Below are positions 51,001 through 60,000 of a DNA stretch of 64,000 nucleotides, piece after piece. The stretch covers positions 124,001 to 188,000 of the forward strand of contig JAHDVF020000248.1 of NCBI GenBank assembly GCA_022606425.2, given 5' to 3'. The number at the start of each line of letters is the position of its first letter. The stretch's first letter is position 1. Source of the DNA: Lepidostoma basale (lineage: Eukaryota > Arthropoda > Insecta > Trichoptera > Lepidostomatidae). The notes below the pieces were generated by a model that was given only the letters and a program-made list of their open reading frames with translations, was not told the origin of the DNA and ran no database searches. Position numbers and translations under genes: made by a program.

Positions 51001-54000
51001 GAGTAGTGTGGCGGTCCATTCTCTCTACCTACATAAGGATAATATTAATTTAAAATATGCGTTTTGAGTCTCTATCTTAACTTTATGGATTCTTAATGGA
51101 CTTGTCTGATCTGCAAGAAGATTGTTCCAGACTGTAGGGCTGGCTATCGCGAAGGCTCGGTCTCTTGTATATAAACCAATACATTATTTTACACAATTTT
51201 CATTCAAGTATTTATATTACTTCTTCTTCTTCTTCACTTTTGGTAGACTCAGGAGTCTGTTATTTCAGGCGGGTCCTCTTGAGACGCTGAACTCCAGCTT
51301 TCTCTCCACCGTTTCAGGGGTCTTCCTGGTCGGCGTTGTCCGTTTGGCGTTCCATGGAGAACTATGTGTGGTATCCTATTTGAGCTCATCCTTTCTACGT
51401 GTTGATCCCAGTATCGCCGTCTTTGACGTCCCCATCTGATCACATCTTCGACCTCGCAGATTTCTCGGATTGCTGTATTCCTAACTCGATCACTTAGGGT
51501 CTTGCCAGCTATAGCGCGGAGTGTTTTCATCTCGGTTGTCCTGAGCATGCTCTTTGTCTTGACAGTGTCTGCCCTCGATTCAATGCCATATGTGAGGATT
51601 GGTCGCACACAGGTCTTATAGATGCGTACCTTGCTGTCAGTTCTCATGTCCTTGTTTCTCCATATGATTCAGGCAGCCTGCAACCGCTGCAGCCCTATCC
51701 ACCTGTGACCTTACTTCTCTGGGGAGGTCATTAGAGCTGGTTACTTCGCTTCCGAGATATCTGAATAGGTCCACCTGTTCAATTTCCGCTTGGCGTACGG
51801 AGACTTCGCATCTCAGTTGATTTCTTGAGAATGTCATACACTTCGTTTTTGGGATGGATATGATCATGTTGTATTTTTATTTCGCTATAATTAATTTCAT
51901 CTATTAAACTAAGCTGTATACTTGTGTTAAGTCCTGGTTTCCGGGATGTATCCACTACCGATTGAAGGTTAAAGAACCAGATACTCTCACCACGTCACAT
52001 ATCACCTTACATCGGTTCTTATACTTTACACCGACCGTTACATTGTACGCGTGCATATAAAGTGATATTTTCGCATAACTTTTTATGCGTACTCTCGGAA
52101 GAAAATCACCTGAACGTTTTTTAGGTTGCGTTTCAACTGGCGTTCGTTCGAAATCAGACAAATCTTTGCAGCGTGTTCATGGCTTATTTCGTTTCCTCAC
52201 ACTTATTACTTATTACGCTAAAGTTCGCACACTTTAGGTGGAACCCGACCGATGTACATGTGTATATACCCAGACCACCTCCGCGCAACGAGTTAGGTAC
52301 ACTTACTGTGCTGTGTTTTAGCGGCGAATTCCTTCCAAGTACGCTGACTAAATGTGTTTTTACCAATGTACTCGTATTGTACAGGGTGCGGCAGCATAAC
52401 TTCCTTTTTTTAAATGCGCGCCATTCGGTCGGTTGGTTGAGGTCTCGTTCGAGAGGCGAAACTATAAAGTTTTGTTCCGACACAGTTTAGTCGGCATCAT
52501 GCGTTGGAACAGTGAGGAGCGTGCGTTTGCCGTTGAAGCCTACTTTTCGAACGGATGTTCAAGGGTGCGGCAGCATAACTTCCTTTTTTCAAAACTTAAT
52601 AAAACCCATTGTATGAATCCGAAATTTTTTATTTGTTTTTTATAATGTAGGCACATACCTAAAGTTTTGTTCAACTTAGTTTTTGAATATCAAATCAGGT
52701 AGGTGACGTCCCCCATTCTCCATACACTGAGTAAACCGATTTCTGGCGTTTGTATGACTCTTGCCAGCATATCAGGCGTTATCTTGGCAATTTATTCCTG
52801 GATGTTGGTCTTCAAATATTTTAGGGTCCCTGGACGGTTCACATAAACACGGGATTTCTGTCACGGGATGGCTGTTTTGAGGGAACACTTCCCAGAGCGC
52901 CTCATCTCAATTAAGGGCGATTTGGAGTGGCCGACCCGCTCTCCCAATTTGTCCCCTTGTGATTTTTTCTATGTTTTTTTGAAATCCCTTGATTATTTAA
53001 GTTTTTTTACGATAGCTGTGATACGTACAATAACAGTGTTTCAAATTTAAACATTCAATAATATTGAAGTGTCATAGGCCAAAACAATGGATTATCTAAT
53101 TAATCACAATTATATTACCATCACGCTGTAGGAAGAATGAATAGACCGCCACACTGTGCTTTCCTGATATTTTTCTCACCAACTCGACATTTATACATCA
53201 TACGATCTATACATCTCGTACATCGTGTCATGCACACACGTAAATTTATTCGACTCTTCATGTGGCCAAATTTGAATTTGATCAAAGTTAGTATTATTAT
53301 GGACAAAAAAAAACAAGAACCCGCTGGTATAACTCCCAGCATTATTTTCACATAACATTGTTTTCTTACACGAGGTTAGCCATATTTGATTATTTTTTCT
53401 TAATGTTTTTTTATTGTTGCTTGTTTACCGCACATTGTTCCGATCATCAAAGCTGGCAAAATTAACGTGCTACATGTAATGTAGGTTTTGTTTAACGTGG
53501 CACACAAACTTATTCTGTACTTACCATAAACAAATTGTTTTAAAGGTTTCATATTGTCAAAATATGTATTATGTTGAAACGTATCAAAGCATTCTAATTT
53601 TCTTTTGAAATACGAAAACAGTACCTACACATAGTACCTATGTAAGCGATGTTTTTTTAATTGTTCAATTTGGCGTATACTAAAAATGTCAACAACATAT
53701 TGTTGTTCCCCTAAACATAATATGAATTGAAATTCTTATAATTTTTTGGTTACTTAAATGTAAGTTTTAGATAAACTTAAGGCGTTAACACTGTGAAATT
53801 CCATAATGTCGAATTTTTTTATGAATTTTACAATGTTTATTCACTTTTGAGTTTATTTTTCTCGACATGTTTCGAAGGATATAATTCTTTTTTATATCGT
53901 TCTCCCGATGATGAAGGTTCGAAGATCGAAACATATGAAACAAAATTGGAAGAAAAAAAAACAGTTTTCTAATTCATAAAAAAAATCGTTAATTATAAGT

Positions 54001-57000
54001 ATGTGTACTTAATCAAAATTAATAAAATAAAAAACAGCCATAACATAAAATGAAATAAATAAATCCATATTATGAATTACATATTTTATCATCGGGCATT
54101 TCACAATTTATTCTCAATATATACAAAATTTGTCAAACTAGATTGAGTCAGTATTTTTATTTAACGTGAAAGAAGTTGTGGTCATCTCATCGTCATTATT
54201 AATTATTGATACGAAATAAATATTCAAACTTTTTATTTGCATATTACGTACTACTAGCGCCGCCTTTACTTTGGCATTGAAACTATCAATCGGCCATCTT
54301 AAATTCGTCCATAAACAAACATATGCGGCTAAAAGGAGAACTAAATTGAGAAGGTAGCGTAGCGATGCCGTTTCGAAATCAAAATGTCGGGCCGAGCTGA
54401 TCTGACAGCTGTGAAATGTCAAAAAATTGTAAAAGAAATATCGCAACAAATGTATTATATTAAAAGTTTTGTAACACATATATATATATTTTTTTTTTTT
54501 AAAAAAAAGACTAATACCAAAGATTTCAATCAATGATATTAGAATTTATTTTACAATCTTCAATATGAGCAGAAAATAGCTCATTATTATGAAGAAGGAA
54601 TTTGGTCGTGTCCAGGCTCGAACCCAAGTCCCCTGGATCAGAAGCCAAGCGTTTTATCCCCTAGACCACCACCCGATTAGCAGGAGCAATAATACAATCT
54701 TTGTCGTATACACTAACTTCACATTTATTATAGATATAAAGTGAGATCACGGCACAAGACGCAGAGTAACTTCACCGATTCCGATACTCATATGGCGGTA
54801 CATACGGCCCCGTGAATTTTCATGTTGGGAAAAATTGTCAAATGGTTTAATGATGAATGTCCGAAAGTCAAAGGTGATGGTTTTCGAAAGGGAAGAGCAA
54901 ATGACAGTTTGTAATATAAGTGTGAACGAAGAGAACTTGGAACAGGTGAGGGAATTTGTGTATTTAGGTAGCATGTTCACACCAGATGGCCGAACGGATA
55001 GTGACGTCGAAAGAAGGGTTGGTGCGGGTAACAAAGTGAATGGAGCTTTAAAACTAGTTATTGGAAACAAGAATTTATTAATGAAAGCGAAAACGGCCGT
55101 TCACAATGGAGTTCTGGTCCCAACGCTAATGTATGGAAGCGAAGCATGGAACTGACAGAAGAAGGATGAGAGCAGAATAAATGCGATAGAGATGAGGTTC
55201 CTAAGACGTACGTGTGGTAGAACGATATGCGACAGAATCTCAAATGCTGATATAAGAAAGGAATGTAGAGCGGAAGAAGGTATTATGAACAAAATTATGA
55301 AAGGATCGCTGCGTTGGTTCGGACATATGGAACGCATGGATGGAGAAAAAATGGTTAATAAAATATACATTAATGATGAAAATGGGGTACGAAGTCGAGG
55401 CAGACCGAGGAAAACATGGCATGACCAAATTAATCAAATTTTAAAGGTTGGTCATGTTAGAAGTCGGAGAAATCGACGTGCGTGTATGACTCAATTTATG
55501 AATGTGGGGGAATCTAGAGAGGTTTGCCAGGATAGAGTAGTGTGGCGGTCCATTCTCTCTGCCTACCCCTGCGAGGAAACGGCGTGATGATTTGTTTGTT
55601 TGGGAAAAATTGTTTATGGTGCTTTCAACCTGGTAAATGCTTTTAAGACGAAGCGAAGACATCGGGATTTTTATTTCTTATTTGCCATCGTGTAAAATAA
55701 GACTAATGTTAAATTGTATTATTACTCCTTATATACGTGTTATAAACATTTCAATATTATACATTTCTGTTTCCGCAGTGCTGGTATATCAATTTGGCTG
55801 CCTAACGCCATGTAATGTAGAATCTTACACATTTGTAAAGTACCAATAATATTAATCATATGACATTGCTAAAAATGATTATGTTTATTAATTGTTTCGA
55901 AAAAGTCGCATTGTTTTTTTTTAAATTATTGACATTTGACAGTTTTCAGATCAGATCGGCCCCACATTAAATTCTACATTACGGTCTGGTAAACAGTGAT
56001 TTCGAGACGGCATTTTGTTCGTGGTTTATCTATGCCCGAGCTTCTGTGACTTATTCGAAAAACATATTGAGTGACAGATGGCAGTACAGCGCGTATTTGA
56101 AATATAAATATCAGTGAAAAACTGTCGCAATGAACTGTTTTGTAACCGGTAACTCACTTTTTAATGTAGTATTTTTGTCCGTTTTTATTCATGACGAAGA
56201 ATTTTCGAAGGAAATATATAAATGTTTTAACTAAATTATTGACTCCAAGTTCTACGTCACAATATTTCCTTATTGCTAGAGCTTCCCTTCGACTGAATCG
56301 AGTTTTGTTTTATTATTGCACCTCCTTGATATATTACGGTCTAGAAGATCTATTGTTTTTCTTCTGACATATGGGACGTAAGTTTGATCGTGGCTAATAC
56401 TCATTTACAGCGCAAGCGATTTCTACACTGAATATATAACTAGTATATATGTTTTTCTAATAATTTCAAACATATACCTTAAGCGTTATGTATTTAACTC
56501 ATTATATTTGCGATTTAAAGGTCACCATATTGCAAGTGTATTTTAATAACTATAAAAAAATTATTATGAATACACTTGTATGTAAGGGCTACGTCTCAAC
56601 AAAATATTATTATTTGTCATGTATTTAGAAAAATGTATTTATCATGAGTATAACACTTGCACAATATTACAAATAAATATTGGTTTATTTTTTACTCTAT
56701 TTGATGGGTTGCATATTATTATAATTATAAAGCAAGTGCAATATTGCGTTATGCATTGTTTGCAAAGGAGTCGAGAGTAAGTTGTGTTGTCGAGAGTAAG
56801 TTGTGTTGTATGCCAGGTGCCCGTCCCCGGAACGGCCACCGGCGAGGCCCTGCTGGCTGAGATGACGTCCCTCATCCGTCTGCTGGGCGAGTGGACCCGC
56901 AGCTTCCCGTACGACTTCCGTGATGACCGCGTCATGGCACTGCTGCGTACCATTACCCAAAGGTAACAGTCTAGTTTTACTATTGCAATATACCTTCTTC

Positions 57001-60000
57001 TCGGTTGTATTCCTCATGATTGAGGCCCGTGTCCCTCCTGTAAACCATTGACCATGGCACGCCTTGCGCTCTTGTCACCCGTCAGTCTCCAGGCTGCAAT
57101 TAATGAGAAATCAGACCAATGAGCTCCCCGATTTGATTGGTCCAGCGACTCGGTGTTCGTAATTGTGGTCACCTTCCCTCCGCTTTGCCCATGATGATGA
57201 GCTTTTCAAGGTTGTCCTGTTCTCTCGGGACTATTTGTCTAAAATATTTTAAATATACCAGGGTTACCCAAACATATTCTACAGTGAAAGACTTTGTAAA
57301 TCCGAAAATTTTAATGGAACACTTAGCTTTTTAAATTATAGTTCAAAGTCAACCAAATTTTATGGTTAAAAAAATAACACTTCTTTTGGAATCTTCCTGC
57401 AGACTTTTCCCTCTAGAATATATATTTTTAAACTGATATGCTGAATACTTAACATTTATTTTCAATTTTTTTTTTTTATCAGGTTTATGAACAATATTTT
57501 TTAGCTTAGCTAACTGTTCTGTCAATCTTGGCAACTGTCATTAAACTGATGAGATTTGTCAGCCGGTCAGATAAAAACAATATACCCCATCTTGTTCATG
57601 ATCCAACTGTACTTGATCTCATAAACATCAGTGGAGATTAATAGTTTGTAGAAGATCTTGGAAGACCTCTAGATAGGAAGTAAAAGATCTTTAAATGTAT
57701 TGCATTGTATAAAACCTTTCCAAATTGTCACTTAACCTCTATTCAAGTTCAGCGGAACATAGTTTGGGAAACTCTGCAATGTAAAGAGAAATTGTCCGAA
57801 ATAATTTTTTTTTGTTATAGATGTTTTATTTTTGCATACAAATATTTGTAGACAAATACTGGATTTTTACCCATTGCGGGTTAATCATTTTTTTTTAAGG
57901 ATTAATTGTATCTCAATAGAGACGAAGATGTAAATTATTTGGAAACAAAATATGGTAGTCGAGGCGTTTACAGGACTTATGACCTGTATTGGTTGGTTTA
58001 AGCGATCACTTTATGTTAACAACATTCCCCATTCCGCCTTTCTTACGACACCATGTTTGACAAATTTTTGGAACTTGAATATATGCTACTGTTTTTAATA
58101 ACTTCACATTGTTGTACACTAGCGCCATCGATCTTCTACAAACTATCTTATTTTGTTATACCCGGAAGAGGGATGACAAGTATCTGAAATATGTGGATAA
58201 TTGTGAAGTGTTTTCATAATTTAATTTTATAATCAAATATAAATTAATTCACAACACTTAATAGAGATGAATATACATACGAGTATATATATGTTTGTTT
58301 TTTTTTACATCTTAAACAATTTTGTTTGACATCTTGTTTATATTAAAATAAAATGACATTTAAAGATGCGCTGCTGAAGACATGGTGACGGTCCGTGATG
58401 AGGTATCCACCATGCTGCAGAAGTTGCTGGACCGCTTGACTGCTCTGGAGAAATATGAAGAGTCTCTCGGGGAAATTCCCGCTGTCTCCAGTGTGGACCT
58501 CCTTCCACATGTTTGTTATAACCTTCTATTTTATTATCTTTCTTCCATTCAACTGACCCTATGCTGGGCATTTTGTGAACCTATTTACATAGCTGAAATT
58601 ACAATGTAATTGTATTGAAAAATATGTCCTTTTTATTGCATTTTATCTTATTCTGAATCTATGAAACTATTTTTCTTTTGCGAGTTTTTACGTGTGTTTA
58701 ATTGACTGTTTTACTCAGCTCGACATTCTGTCCACTGGCCTGGCTCCGCTGGCTTTGGCACGGCAACTGACTTTGGTTGAGATGCACCGCCTGTCCTTTG
58801 TGGGCCCTGAGGAATTTGTGCAGGCGTTCATTCAGTCTGGGACCAAGGATGGGCCCCACGAGCCCAAGAAGACCAAAAACCTCGAAGCCTATGCCGACTG
58901 GTTTAACAGGCTGAGCTACCTGGTAGTTTCAGATGTATTGAAGGTGAATTTTTCAATTGATTTTTTTATGTCATTGTATGCTGGAAAATACTCTGTCGTA
59001 GCAAAGAACTCCTAGTCGAAAAGTTAAGATTTAGCTAAATGGGAAAAATAAACAATTCGTTCTTATTTATAATTTCATCAATTGTTGATTCACATTTAAA
59101 TAACTTTTTGAAAACCTTGTATTTGCACTTTTCACAAACATGTTTTGGGACACATATGCCCTTCTTCAGTGTTGAAATTTTAACAACTTAAATTTTAATT
59201 AATATAAAATTTCTATACTGAGGGAGGGCATCTGTGTCCCGAAACATGTTTGTGAAAAGTGCAAATGCAAGGTTTTCAAAAAGTTATTCAAATATGAATC
59301 CACAACGCAAAGTGATGCGAATATAGAAGAATTGTAGAATTGTTTCTAATAATAGTTGTATCATTGCTATCATTAACAAGGGTGACAGGGGTAACAGCGA
59401 TTTTTTTTTTTGTTATTATTTATAAATGGATAAAAAAAATATTTTCACACAAACATGCAATAATAATTGCTCTTAACATTATTTAATTAAAATTGTTTTT
59501 ATTTTCAGTCTTTGAAGACAAAGCACCGCGCTCGTGTGCTTGAGCACTGGGTCCTGTGTGCCCGTGAGTGTTTCAATCTTGGAAATTTCAATTCTTTGAT
59601 GGCCATTGTTGGAGCACTCAATATGGCACCGGTATCTAGACTGAAGAAGACGGTAATTTATTTCGAATTTTCATTTATACGTTGCCTTTTTCTACTTATT
59701 ATGCTGCATTCATTACTAGATATTTGCGACCACTTGTTCTATTCTACACCTGTCCCTCGAGCCTTTTTAATTCTTATTTAATTTTTCTTGAACAATGATG
59801 TAAAACTCTTTTTTAACATTACTTTTATTTTTTCATACTTCCGTTGTAGTCTATTTTTTTCATTCTTAGTTGAATAATGCATGTTGTTGTGTTACAGTGG
59901 TCTCGCTGCGGTGGCGTAGCACAGCAGCTGCCCCCCTTGGAGCGCTGCATGGAGCCGAGCAGCAACCACGCCCGCTACCGTGCGGCCCTGGCGGCGGCGG

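Noticed and set aside
58338..58571. Minus-strand frame over RASGEF1 exon c, and similar frames over exon a (47690-48131)
   Set aside because: Antisense shadows of the host exons, whose plus-strand reading matches the RASGEF1 family throughout.
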